Part shown: positions 34,174-43,674 of the stretch, one piece after another
Numbering within the stretch: position 1 is the first letter of the stretch
Layout: every line of letters starts with the position of its first letter
NCBI GenBank assembly: GCA_910579865.1
Contig: CAJTXA010000014.1
Span: forward strand, 1 to 64,000
Reading direction: 5' to 3'
Source: an uncultured Lachnospiraceae bacterium
GTDB taxonomy: Bacteria > Bacillota > Clostridia > Lachnospirales > Lachnospiraceae
DNA: 64,000 nucleotides
Translations under genes and position numbers: made by a program
The notes under the pieces: model-generated
Seen by the model: only the letters and a program-made list of their open reading frames with translations
Told to the model about the DNA's origin: nothing
The model's database searches: none

Positions 34174-34938
34174 TTACGATTCATTTATTTTCTTTTCTGT
34201 TAGATAGTTCTGATAAGATAAATATAAATACTCTATCAATATAAAATAGGGTGTGGAAATTTCGTATTCTATATTATATTTTATGGGCATTTGAACCGAA
34301 TTGATATATAAGTTTTCTCCACACAAAGAAGCAAGTGTATTACTTTTTAGCCTTGTAATAGAAACGGTTGGCACATGGCTAATTTTTAGAGCCTTCGCAA
34401 GTTCAATCACCATATTGGATTCTCCCGATAAGGATATAATAACCACTAAGTCTTCTGGCTTTGTAATTTTCTTTAATGTAAAAAACTGATCATGCCCATG
34501 TAATTGAATCATTTCCTTTGCTGGCAAAAATATCCGCTTCATCTCAATAGCTGCCCTTGCCTGTGAAGAACCACTACCATACACAAATACCCTATTTGCA
34601 AGAAATATTTTGGAAAATAAATTTGTCAGATTCTTTTTTACTAAATCATTCATCATTTTATGATAACTATCTGTCATGGCTTGCAATAGTCCCTCCACAT
34701 TTGGTTCTTTCTCCTTTTGTTCTATTCTTATTCGTGCTTTTAATTCACTGTAGCCTGACAGTCCTAGTTTTTTTGCAAATCGTATAAGCAATGTTTTTGA
34801 AACATTACAGTCATGTGCAAATTCTTCTATTGTTTTTTTACTACACTCCTCATAATGTCCAGTTAAATAATGACATACATACTTTTCATTATCACTCAAT
34901 TTATCATAATAATAATTTAGTAATTCATCTATCCTCAT
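34174..34938 (-). CDS. RpiR-family transcriptional regulator (HTH plus SIS)
   Basis: Start 34938 (MRIDELLNYYY) follows AAGGAGG with nine-base spacing and overlaps the upstream gene end by 14 bp. An N-terminal HTH_6 domain (TIEEFAHDCNVSKTLLIRFAKKLGLSGYSELK) is followed by a sugar-isomerase (SIS) domain with VYGSGSSQ and ISLSGESNMVIELAKAL. It should bind a phosphosugar and control a sugar uptake operon, probably the decayed PTS locus next to it. Confidence 0.87.
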   Translation of the reverse strand: MRIDELLNYYYDKLSDNEKYVCHYLTGHYEECSKKTIEEFAHDCNVSKTLLIRFAKKLGLSGYSELKARIRIEQKEKEPNVEGLLQAMTDSYHKMMNDLVKKNLTNLFSKIFLANRVFVYGSGSSQARAAIEMKRIFLPAKEMIQLHGHDQFFTLKKITKPEDLVVIISLSGESNMVIELAKALKISHVPTVSITRLKSNTLASLCGENLYINSVQMPIKYNIEYEISTPYFILIEYLYLSYQNYLTEKKINES

Positions 34939-35701
34939 TTTCGGTTTCCTCCTTATACTTTTCTGTATATTCAAGATAACGAACCGATAAAATATCTAAT
35001 AAAATATAAAATGCTGCTACCATTTCATACGACTGTCCAAAAGTATGATGAACGGTTTTTGTTCCAACATATAAGTTTTCCTGAACAACTCTTGCTAATG
35101 TATTATTTGCCCATCGAGTAAGTGCCATTGTTCTGATGCCAGTCTCCTGAACAGCTCTGACCACTTCTATCGCATCTTGATTTTCACCAGAAAGAGAGAT
35201 TGCCAAAAACAAATCATTATTTTTGAATCGTTCTCTTGCAATACGTACTTCTCCCAAGTCAAATAAATCAATACAAAATTTTCCAAACATTAAAAAAATC
35301 CTTTTAAACTCTTCTGCAATCGTTTTCTGTTCATTTCCTGTTCCATACAAATAAATAGTATCTGCCTGATAAATAATTTCACATATTTTTTCATAATCAT
35401 GCTTTTTTAATTCATCAACCATAATATGATATTCTTTTACAATATCCTGTAAATCATATAAATATACAGCATTTTCTTCTTCTTTCCTATTCAAAAGCAG
35501 TTTAAACTCTTTATAAGAATCTATCTCTAATTTTTTTATTAAACGAACCAAAGTCGTTCTTGATACATGTAAAAAAGATGCTAGTTGTGTACTATTCATT
35601 TCTTTAACAGCTTGTTTATCACGAAAAATGGTCGTCAACATTTCCCTATCATTTGCTGTAAGAAAATCATACTTATCATTTACAAGTTCTTCTAAATTCA
35701 T
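34925..35701 (-). CDS. RpiR-family transcriptional regulator, first of a tandem pair
   Basis: The 258-residue protein has an HTH region STQLASFLHVSRTTLVRLIKKL and a SIS domain with LYGTGNEQ and ISLSGENQDAIEVVRAV. It starts at 35701 after AGGAG. It is a paralogue of the next gene, and the two overlap, so they are co-translated. Two adjacent RpiR genes suggest heteromeric or layered control of one sugar locus. Confidence 0.87.
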   Translation of the reverse strand: MNLEELVNDKYDFLTANDREMLTTIFRDKQAVKEMNSTQLASFLHVSRTTLVRLIKKLEIDSYKEFKLLLNRKEEENAVYLYDLQDIVKEYHIMVDELKKHDYEKICEIIYQADTIYLYGTGNEQKTIAEEFKRIFLMFGKFCIDLFDLGEVRIARERFKNNDLFLAISLSGENQDAIEVVRAVQETGIRTMALTRWANNTLARVVQENLYVGTKTVHHTFGQSYEMVAAFYILLDILSVRYLEYTEKYKEETENEDR

Positions 35702-35936
35702 TTATTACTCCTATTATTTATATTTTCTTTATTAATTATCTTATATTATTATTTTTTACTATTTATTCGAACTGGCTAAATAATCAAAACACAAAAGCGT
35801 AATCTGCTATAACTACTATAGCACAAGATATAAGGTATCGTCTATCTTTAATAAAGTGTTTCTGTCCGAATAATCGATGAATTTTTGGTATTTTATAAAA
35901 GCTTTCTAATAAAATTTTAAAAAAATTTTATTAGAA

Positions 35937-36941
35937 TTGTATATATGCTTATGTTCTCTTACTACTTGTGGTATAGAAAATAAGTCCGAGCAATCTTTAT
36001 CAGAAGAAGTAAGAAATGAAAGCAATGAAAATCAGCAAGAACAGAGCCCTTTAAAAGTGATTGATTATGAAATGCTTGGAATTAAAGAGTATAAATATCC
36101 TTCAGAATTTTATATGGGAAATAATTTAGAAATTGCAATTACGCAGTTGGCACTCAATTATGAAAACTTTAATAAAGATATTGTTGATAGTAGAGAATGG
36201 AAAGAAATTTTTGTTGCTAAATTTATTCAAAATTCAAGACTAGTAAAAACAATGGTCAGATTAGTGCAAATGAACTTATTTATATTCCGTATTTCCTTAC
36301 CAATACAGAAGTAGATTTTTCATCCTACATTGATAATCCTGTAAATAGAAATGATTCTACGAGTTCGTTAAACTATGGTTGGTTAGATGGATATGACTAA
36401 AAATCCATACAGTTGTTTTGATGGTTACAGTGTGGTTGCTGTTTCATCTATCGAGGTATCTTCAAGTAATGATGAAAAGAATGAGTTGAAAAATCTGACA
36501 GGAGAATATGATTATTCATTAAATGATGAAAGTGGTACGTTAATAATAAAAAAGACATCGGATGGATGGGATATATCTGATTATAAATCGGAATCATCTT
36601 ATCGTTTTCTGGCAGATTCGTCTAACATAGAAAATATCGAAAATAACAGAATATATATCAAATATCCGAAACAAGTATTTTCCGATAATACAGTAATCTT
36701 TGGTTATTATATTTTGGAATATAGCACAGATGAACTAAATGTATCCTATTCAGAATCCAACTTTGAAGACGTGCAATTTTTATATCATGTTACAAGGAAA
36801 AAAGAAGTTGGAACCGATTTATATGAGGAAGAATATTTGGATTGCAATACCAATGAACCAGCATTAAAAATCAAAAAGAATAATGATGAAACATATCAAA
36901 TACAAATAATAAAAAATGCCTATCATCTTTCCCTTAAATAG
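35937..36941 (+). pseudogene. Frameshifted lipoprotein-like gene
   Basis: Three successive frames make one protein. The first has a lipobox-like SLTTCG near the N-terminus and an acidic linker (NKSEQSLSEEVRNESNENQ). A frameshift near 36245 leads to NGQISANELIYIPYFLTN. A second near 36395 leads to NPYSCFDGYSVVAVSS and an acidic beta-rich C-terminal half. No positively charged signal start was found, so the N-terminus is also incomplete. I do not recognise the family. Confidence 0.6.
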
Positions 36942-36955
36942 ATTATAGGCATTTT
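36913..36955 (+). terminator. Terminator after the broken lipoprotein gene
   Basis: An AAAATGCCTAT/ATAGGCATTTT stem (11 bp) overlaps the stop codon region, and the T-run is part of the 3' arm. Confidence 0.65.
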
Positions 36956-36989
36956 AAAAGCTACTCTTATTTCTATATTGAAATCAATA

Positions 36990-37529
36990 TTATAAGTATG
37001 GCTTTATTATTTCGAAATTATCCTTTATATCTATACTACCATCTAATATAATTTGTTTACACTGTAATAATTTCTGCCATTCATCATGTTGCGCTTTACT
37101 ACGCATATTAACATCTCCATGATCATAAGCTGCAGCCCATGCAAGAAACTTCTGATGATTTTTATACATATCTCCACCAGTTTCTATGCGGGAACCAAAA
37201 CGCCCATATTCTCTTCTTTTTAGACGTTCTATTCGTATATCAGTAGCTGTATCAAGTCGAATGACAAATGTAAACAGAGGAATTAATTCATCTCCCCACT
37301 CAACAAGAGAACCTGAAATTATTACTTTATCAAACTTTGCAATATCTGTTTTCATTAATTGCAATCGTTCAGAAATTTCTCTTTTTTCTTTATAGGGAGG
37401 ATTGGTTGGTTTCCAAAAATAATCATCTGTATCCAGAAAAGCATAACCCAATTTCTCACTAATGTATTTTGCCAATGTAGTAGTTCCAGAACCTGAAGCA
37501 CCATAAATATGTACAATTTTATTTGCCAT
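36990..37529 (-). CDS. P-loop nucleoside/shikimate-kinase-like protein
   Basis: The 179-residue protein has Walker A GASGSGTTTLAKYISEKLG, a DTDDYFW second motif and an RLDTATDIRIERLKRREYGRFG lid region. This resembles the small AAA/adenylate-kinase-like proteins often annotated as FlaR-like topology modulators. The substrate is unknown. It starts MANKIVHIYG at 37529 and stands alone. Confidence 0.75.
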   Translation of the reverse strand: MANKIVHIYGASGSGTTTLAKYISEKLGYAFLDTDDYFWKPTNPPYKEKREISERLQLMKTDIAKFDKVIISGSLVEWGDELIPLFTFVIRLDTATDIRIERLKRREYGRFGSRIETGGDMYKNHQKFLAWAAAYDHGDVNMRSKAQHDEWQKLLQCKQIILDGSIDIKDNFEIIKPYL

Positions 37530-37738
37530 AATCTATCCTCCATAAATTAATATTTTATAAATATACTCCCATTCAGCCATTCCTATTCTTTTTTTAATTC
37601 TCTGTTACAGAAATATAAGAAAACTATTCGCATACTTTCTATGATACATAGTATAGCACAATCTGTTACTTTTGGCTACCCTAATCCACTGTCTAAAACT
37701 AGTGAGATTATGATAGCCATTTTATAAAAAAAGTGCTC

Positions 37739-37888
37739 TCATTCTGTATTTGTAAAATTATAGAACGTAAGCTGCTTTATCTTCTTACAAAGATTCGCAA
37801 TCAGGTCTGCCTCTGTATGGATTTTTTCCAAATCCACTTCACTCCGATAATGACCTAAATACCTGCCTTCTGGTCTATATGTCCTCAT
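37739..37888 (-). pseudogene. Remnant of type I restriction subunit HsdR
   Basis: The 49-codon frame starts at 37888, overlapping the stop of the HsdS remnant (ATGA). It joins a short start (RPEGRYLGHYRSEVDLEK) to EADLIANLCKKIKQLTFYNF, a stretch typical of the HsdR N-terminal nuclease part. Most of the gene is missing. Confidence 0.5.
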
Positions 37889-38500
37889 TTGCCCAACTCC
37901 TTAAAAGTTAATAACTTATCACGATAATATTCATATTGTTTTTGTCTTTCCTTAATTTCTGCTAGAAGTCCATTGGAAAGATCATTATATGAAGTATCAA
38001 AACAATCTAAAACAGATACAATATGTTCTTGTTCTTCAATACTTGATAACGGAATAATAATATCATTTCATTTATCAGGCGTTACCTCAATCACTTTTGT
38101 TCCATGTGCCAACTTTTTCTTTTGTTTGTAAAAATCCTCTATGTGAAAATAGTATACTAAAAATTTGGGATTTTGTTCATGATGAATAATAGTCGTATGT
38201 CCACTAACTGCAATTGTTCTTGATAGTCTTATTCGTATAAATACCAAAACTTGTATATATCTGCCCATAATGAATACATGGAAAACCTTAACTCACAAAA
38301 TCTTTCTTTTGAAAATTTCCACCTCTTGTTATTTTTGCTACATCTCTAAGTCTAACATACACAACACCAAACACATACTGAAAAAGTTTAATTATTGTTT
38401 GTTTATTTGCATATCTCAATGCAACATCAAGCAAATCATCTATGCTTTCAGGTGGAACAGGATTAAATTCTTCTCTTAATTTTGATATTGTATTTCTCAA
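37885..38500 (-). pseudogene. Remnant of type I restriction specificity subunit HsdS
   Basis: The pieces in order are LRDVAKITRGGNFQKKDFVS, then an in-frame TAA where the family has Glu, then GFPCIHYGQIYTSFG. After an internal deletion with frame change come VSGHTTIIHHEQNPKF and KLAHGTKVIEVTPDK, an in-frame TGA, then EEQEHIVSVLDCFDTSYNDL ending KELGK. These are half-TRD and conserved-helix motifs of HsdS. Several stops and a deletion make it non-functional. The 5' part before LRDVAK is not recognised. Confidence 0.72.
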
Positions 38501-38709
38501 ATATCTACACGAATTTGACTAAAAAATTCCACTCCTTTACAATTCAGTCCAGTAGACACAATCTTCTATATAGCCTATTTTTTGATAAATCTGTAATAAT
38601 AGTGCATTATATTTCCTCTAATTACATATTTCATATCTAGATTAATCTAATATTATTATTCATTACATATTTCAATACTATTTTAAAATTATTTTTGCAC
38701 ATTTACGAA

Positions 38710-38738
38710 TTGCATAATACCTTTCACAATGTTATAAT
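38710..38738 (+). promoter_or_regulatory. Promoter of the small acidic protein gene
   Basis: It has TTGCAT, a 17-bp spacer and TATAAT at 38733-38738, about 60 bp before the ATG at 38801. Confidence 0.7.
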
Positions 38739-38800
38739 ATATAATATCTTTTTTACATTTATGCTGTCTATAAAACAAATTAAGAATTGGAGGCATTATC

Positions 38801-39226
38801 ATGGAGAAATTGTTGGTTTATGCAATTTTGCTTTATGAGGAATTAATAACAGAAAATGAGTACAATAAATGGCTTGACGAATTATTCCTCAACACCCCTG
38901 AAAACGATGACCTGCTTTATTTGGAAGGGGAAACAGATATTAAAAAAGCTATTATTTATGTAAGGACACATATTGATTACCAAAATCTTGATCTTGAATG
39001 GTTTGGTAGAATTTTAATGAGCAAATTAGAGAGGATTTATGTAAACTGTTCAGATATTAAATACTTTGCGGATCGAATGTATAGCTTATGGGAAAGTCTT
39101 CCTGGAAACATTCAAAATATAGAACCATTTTGGGCTCTATGCTATGCCGATGAACCTTTATCATGGGGAGATGAAAAACAGACCCGAAACATTTATGAAA
39201 ATATGCTAAGTTACTATAAAGATTAA
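38801..39226 (+). CDS. Small acidic cytoplasmic protein of unknown function
   Basis: The 141-residue protein has a strong GGAGG ribosome site and a good promoter, so it is a real gene. It is acidic and aromatic (WLDELFLNT, DLEWFGRIL, YSLWESLPG) with no signal or membrane segment. Size and composition resemble immunity proteins of polymorphic toxins, but no toxin gene is adjacent, so that remains a guess. Confidence 0.7.
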   Translation: MEKLLVYAILLYEELITENEYNKWLDELFLNTPENDDLLYLEGETDIKKAIIYVRTHIDYQNLDLEWFGRILMSKLERIYVNCSDIKYFADRMYSLWESLPGNIQNIEPFWALCYADEPLSWGDEKQTRNIYENMLSYYKD

Positions 39227-39742
39227 ATGAATATAACAATTCCTATTTTTCAGAGGGTCTATCGTTATTTTTTGCACCCGAAAGATTTTTGCAGTTTTTA
39301 TTAACCAGCCTCAATCAACAAAACTGCTTAGCAAATCTATAAATGTATACTCACCCAAATTCGTTGTACGAAGTCAGTATATCTCTGATCAGAACCATAA
39401 AACTTAACAAAATTGATGGCTGCTGGAAGTAATTTTGAATGAATGACTGCAACATTCAGTTACTTCACATCCTTCTATTGTTCACATAATTTCAAATATA
39501 TTTTTTTATTTATTCAACAAACTTTTGAAAATGCTTATCATTAGGATAATTCTTTTTGTATTTTTCTATTAGGATGTGCCTTATTGTCCATCACTTTAGT
39601 CCTAATCATATAATTAAAAGAACTAATATTATCAATTGTCATAAATCTAACAATTGTGAAAAGCCTAATAAATCTAAAAATCCTACTATCATATTCCCAC
39701 TTCTAGCAGTGCTAAATTATTTTTTGCTATTATACCTCAAAC
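39227..39742. other. Gene-free stretch with degraded sequence
   Basis: No frame with a ribosome site and coherent protein pattern was found on either strand. Short peptide-like stretches are interrupted by stops, suggesting decayed mobile-element DNA. Confidence 0.4.
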
Positions 39743-39949
39743 CTACGCAATTTCTATACACAACAATACCTTATTTTCACACACAGAAAAAGCAGTCGGA
39801 GGCATCTGGCACAAACCCGATACATCGACCGTTCTGGCTTCCTCGTAACCCTTCGATGTCACCCACTGGAAAATCCTCTCAAAACTTTCTACCAGTATGG
39901 CTTGTTCTTTTCTTGAACAACAGAAATTGCTCAGCAAAATACAGCCCAT
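39743..39949 (-). CDS. Small protein of mobile-element type
   Basis: The 68-residue frame starts at ATG 39949 with AAGGAG six bases upstream. The sequence includes RKEQAILVESFERIFQWVTS and GYEEARTVDVSGL. Base composition is less AT-rich than its surroundings, as in conjugative elements. The function is not recognised. Confidence 0.4.
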   Translation of the reverse strand: MGCILLSNFCCSRKEQAILVESFERIFQWVTSKGYEEARTVDVSGLCQMPPTAFSVCENKVLLCIEIA

Positions 39950-40003
39950 CCTGGTCTCCTTTGTTGGGCGTAAACATTTATTTTTTCCTTTTGAAGTCAA
40001 AAA

Positions 40004-40048
40004 GAGTGTGCTGCAATCCACATTTATATTAAAACACAGCACACACTC
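40004..40048. repeat. Inverted repeat next to the relaxase remnant
   Basis: GAGTGTGCTG (40004-40013) pairs with CAGCACACACTC (40037-40048) with a two-base bulge. It may be a terminator or element end. Confidence 0.4.
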
Positions 40049-40144
40049 CCACTATTATCATATACACAGTGCCTTGCAGATGTTACAGAAAGAAATGATA
40101 ATTTTGTGCCTTATGAAACATCCATGTGCATATTATCATAAATA

Positions 40145-40430
40145 GCTTGCGGATTGCTGAAGTAGTGCTTTGCCCTACATGGAAAGACCAGCCGACACAA
40201 AGAAGAGCTGCAAGCACCGCTATACGGACGCAGCTATGGAGTATTTCAAAGCGGAAATCATGGAGATGTGCCACTGGGAAAACCTCTATCAGATTGATTT
40301 ACTTCACGGGAGCAAGAACCACATTACCAAGCGTGAGTATTGGACGAAACGGAAAGGAGAAGCTAAGGCAGACTATACAGAAAGCTCTTGCCGCTGCCAA
40401 TCCGAGATATCCTTTGTCACCATACTGCCA
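40145..40430 (+). pseudogene. Fragment of a relaxase/mobilisation protein
   Basis: Reading frames contain SCKHRYTDAAMEYFKAEIME and ENLYQIDLLHGSKNHITK, like the middle of clostridial ICE/IME relaxases. The expected KEKLRQTIQKALAAA continues in another frame. There is no start and no catalytic N-terminus. It is richer in G and C than the flanking DNA, as expected of imported DNA. Confidence 0.5.
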
Positions 40431-40440
40431 CAGCTCTTAC

Positions 40441-42960
40441 CTAAAATCCAAACTCATTTGTAAAAGCCACATCCATGATAACCTCGTGCCGGAACATTTC
40501 TACATCATTACTTTCATCATAAGCTACCAGATAATACTTTTTGCTCTTGTCATACTTCTTGTTTTTAAATGTAAAACGCATACGAAACAATCTTTTCTGC
40601 ACATCTTCGTCTTTCTTATCTGCCACATAAATATTTTCATTGGAAATCTTTTCATTATCCTCTGACAGAAAATATAGTTTATATGTCGTACCCTTTACCA
40701 CATCACCAACTGGCTCTGACTGAATAAAATCAAGTGTAGTAATCAGATTTGTTATTTTCTGTATCAAGCTCACAAGCATAATTTGAACGGTACGTGTTTC
40801 CACTGCACCCTTATCCATCTTAATATCAATTACTGGAATTAACATTTCCTGTGGGGATGAACCTCCATGTACATAGTTAAGTCCGGCATTGCCCTTTGCA
40901 GAAAATACGCTTGTGCTGCAAGAGTAAGATATAATCTTATCGTCCTCATTACCAAGCATATATCCCAATCCAATATTTAATACGCCATCCTCTATTACTG
41001 CTTCCTTCGCAACAATGTATCTGCGCTTTTTCAATTTGCCTGGCTCTTCTGCTGTACTTATCTTATCACTCTGTTGTACCGGATTTCTTTTATAAATAAA
41101 TCCATGATCCGATGTTACAATAAATCGGTGGGTGTTTGCACTATTTGAAATTCTCTGAATAAGTTCTGAAATTTCATCTACTGCTTTTGTACAAGCCCAA
41201 AATACCTCATCTTCTGTATTCTCTCCTATATTATCAATCTGATCATGATAAATATAGACCACTTGCTGTGATGTAAAGATTTCTCGAAGCTCTATGCCTT
41301 TCAAGTTCTTAATGTCATTGTATTTTACACAACGGCTTTCAGGTACATAGGACTGCAATACTGCCTGTCTTGTTGGTGTATCAACTGCATACTTCCCATC
41401 CACAAGCTCTTTAAAATCATCCGTTAGCTCTAAGGTCTTATGTGGCAGCAACGCCTCCATACCAAGCCTTGTATAGGATGGCAGTACACTAAGCATTGGC
41501 TTAATAGATAAGGAATTCTTACATTTAGGATTGTCTTGCATCCGCTTAAACAACTCGCATCCAACTTCAAAACGCATACCATCTGAAATAATTACTACTG
41601 TACGTTCTTTATTAGGGCGCACGTATTTATGAAAAAAATCTCTCTGTAATGGTATCACTGTAAGCGCATCTTGTTCCTGCAATCCATCATTCCACTTAGG
41701 TAACAGTTTTCCAAGATATTCATTTGTATAAATATTTTCCACAAGTTCACGAAGTTCCTCTAAACCAGATGTATCCTCTAATTCATCATAGTCCGTATAG
41801 AACTTCCTGTAACTGCAATCTATTACACAGTCACTTGCCACATAATTATCAATCATCTTCTTGAATCCATCTAATGGCTTATAACTTGCCTGACTGATTA
41901 TAAAATATGCATTACTAAGCATCTTGTAGACTTTTGCGTATTTTCTTCCAAAGTGCATCTTAGATCGCATCTCGCAGATTTCACACAAACTTTTATTATC
42001 CAGTCTGGCAATCAAATCTTCTGCAAGCAATCTTTCTTTTATCCAATGTATTAAGATTATGTCAATTTCTGCAAAAGAATCACATTCAACCAAAATTTCA
42101 GGCTCATATGCTGAAAGTATCTTTCCTACATCCAATACCCCTTCCACATAATCTGAAAGTTCATCATATTTATCCCGATATAGCACATTATTCATGAGGT
42201 TATCCATAAATGCAATAATATTACCAGATTTATAAGAAACAAATCCTTTCCATCCTTTCGGAAGTTCTGTACTGATCGATCGGCTTGTATATGTCACAAA
42301 CATGGAAATCACAAACTTTTCCAAAGTCGGTGTAGGGGATGAATAACCAAACTGCTGCTCTACATATTTCCAGAATGATTCTAACAAATCAAATTTTCCA
42401 AAATCTGCAATAAACTTGTTATCTTCTAAAGTGTCATCTGTAAGCAATACTCGAATTACTTCATCAAAAGAACAGATATGTACTTTACAAACAGCACTCA
42501 TAAGTCCAATAAGGATATTTTCCTCATTGAAATTTTCTATCTCCAAATCATAGAAACGCTGTGTTCTCTCTTTATTTGCAAAGAATTTAATATGCTTTTC
42601 TATGATTGGCTTATATTTTTCCTCAATTCCCAAATCGACTGACAAAAGGGATGCCCTGTCAGCATAAAATCTTTTGGAATAGAGTATTGTATCCTCTAGA
42701 TGATTTTCCGATACTGGAGGTTTCGGAAAAGGAGCATATACCAGATAATTTGTGATAGTATCCACCTTTTCCAAGAAATACTTTGTATAAAACTGATTTC
42801 CTTGTTCGAGTTTATATACCTTTGCATTGGCAAGCTCAATTCTATCAATATCCTCTGCAAATTCGCCTTTCTCATCATACCAAAACACAAGTTTTCTGGT
42901 ATCATCGGAAAATTCTATATTCAGCTTATCTATAATTTGTTTTAAATTTAATTCTGCCAC
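40441..42960 (-). CDS. pglZ: BREX-1 phosphatase-like protein PglZ
   Basis: PglZ is an alkaline-phosphatase-superfamily member essential for BREX phage defence. Family blocks are LNLKQIIDKLNIEF near the start, VVIISDGMRFEVGCELF (metal site), VYIYHDQIDNIGE and FIVTSDHGFIYKR. Start GTG 42960 is chosen because homologues begin close to LNLKQI and a small gene ends just before it. An upstream ATG at 43017 in the same frame is the alternative. It is the last gene of the BREX operon here; brxL, which usually follows, is absent. Confidence 0.93.
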   Translation of the reverse strand: MAELNLKQIIDKLNIEFSDDTRKLVFWYDEKGEFAEDIDRIELANAKVYKLEQGNQFYTKYFLEKVDTITNYLVYAPFPKPPVSENHLEDTILYSKRFYADRASLLSVDLGIEEKYKPIIEKHIKFFANKERTQRFYDLEIENFNEENILIGLMSAVCKVHICSFDEVIRVLLTDDTLEDNKFIADFGKFDLLESFWKYVEQQFGYSSPTPTLEKFVISMFVTYTSRSISTELPKGWKGFVSYKSGNIIAFMDNLMNNVLYRDKYDELSDYVEGVLDVGKILSAYEPEILVECDSFAEIDIILIHWIKERLLAEDLIARLDNKSLCEICEMRSKMHFGRKYAKVYKMLSNAYFIISQASYKPLDGFKKMIDNYVASDCVIDCSYRKFYTDYDELEDTSGLEELRELVENIYTNEYLGKLLPKWNDGLQEQDALTVIPLQRDFFHKYVRPNKERTVVIISDGMRFEVGCELFKRMQDNPKCKNSLSIKPMLSVLPSYTRLGMEALLPHKTLELTDDFKELVDGKYAVDTPTRQAVLQSYVPESRCVKYNDIKNLKGIELREIFTSQQVVYIYHDQIDNIGENTEDEVFWACTKAVDEISELIQRISNSANTHRFIVTSDHGFIYKRNPVQQSDKISTAEEPGKLKKRRYIVAKEAVIEDGVLNIGLGYMLGNEDDKIISYSCSTSVFSAKGNAGLNYVHGGSSPQEMLIPVIDIKMDKGAVETRTVQIMLVSLIQKITNLITTLDFIQSEPVGDVVKGTTYKLYFLSEDNEKISNENIYVADKKDEDVQKRLFRMRFTFKNKKYDKSKKYYLVAYDESNDVEMFRHEVIMDVAFTNEFGF

Positions 42961-42968
42961 AACAAGCC

Positions 42969-43067
42969 TCACTTTCTGCTTATAAAGTTCTGCAACATTA
43001 TCAGAAACTCGTCCCATCCTAGTGTAATCGTAACAATCAAACTAATCAAACCTATTACCACAATCAT
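42969..43067 (-). CDS. Possible 32-residue membrane peptide between BREX genes
   Basis: ATG 43067 opens a frame with one hydrophobic helix (MIVVIGLISLIVTITLGW) ending at TGA 42969-42971, nine bases before the GTG of pglZ. The open frame extends further upstream without a start codon, so it could be the tail of a decayed gene. No strong ribosome site was seen. Confidence 0.3.
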   Translation of the reverse strand: MIVVIGLISLIVTITLGWDEFLIMLQNFISRK

Positions 43068-43173
43068 GTTGCTTACTATCTTGAATATGGTGCTAACTTT
43101 TATTTTTTGGCTTCTGGTTGTACTATATAGACCTGCTTAGCATAAAATGTCTACTGGAAGTCCTACAAACCAC

Positions 43174-43662
43174 CTAATTCCCTCTCCAAGACACGTAATC
43201 GGATATAAATATTCCTTTCTTTTCATTTTCGATAGTACTCTCTAAATTTCCGATATATCTTTTCAGCGCATCTTCACATAACCCCATGAGTTGATTGGTT
43301 CTTTCCATTATTATAATATTATCTCTTGCAGAGACAGCAGTTCGTATTTCGGGCATAATATTCATAAAAAGTTGATAGTTTCTACCTTGCATATGATGTA
43401 ATGGAGCATAAAAACTATTGAGTACGCCATCCATTCCTAGCTCTTGCTGTATTTTATCAACTTGCATAATTACAGTATTATATTTGCTACTATTTATACG
43501 ATATGTAGTAAATGTATCGTTGACAAAATCAAAAAAAATATTATTAAACTCTGTTGTAAAGTTTTCGCACTTAATATAAGAACTTATTCTTCTTCGCTTA
43601 ATAAAATGTCCTATCAAAATCAATACAACTACAATAATTACTGGAATCACATGATATATCAT
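43174..43662 (-). CDS. Membrane-anchored protein inserted in the BREX operon
   Basis: The 162-residue protein has one N-terminal membrane segment (VIPVIIVVVLILIGHFI) followed by RRR, placing the rest in the cytoplasm. The remainder is helical and charged (VMQVDKIQQELGMDG-like, LCEDALKRYIGNLE). It starts 12 bp after pglX and is read with it. I do not recognise a family. Core BREX-1 operons have no such gene between pglX and pglZ, so it may be an accessory factor. Confidence 0.7.
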   Translation of the reverse strand: MIYHVIPVIIVVVLILIGHFIKRRRISSYIKCENFTTEFNNIFFDFVNDTFTTYRINSSKYNTVIMQVDKIQQELGMDGVLNSFYAPLHHMQGRNYQLFMNIMPEIRTAVSARDNIIIMERTNQLMGLCEDALKRYIGNLESTIENEKKGIFISDYVSWRGN

Positions 43663-43674
43663 TTGTCCTCCTGA

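Noticed and set aside
38288..38500. Short minus-strand frame as an independent gene
   Set aside because: Its second half is plainly the start of HsdS and continues past an in-frame stop, so it is part of the hsdS remnant.
39556..40032. Long plus-strand frame in the mobile remnants
   Set aside because: It has low-complexity composition and no ribosome site, and a better-supported small minus-strand gene overlaps it.
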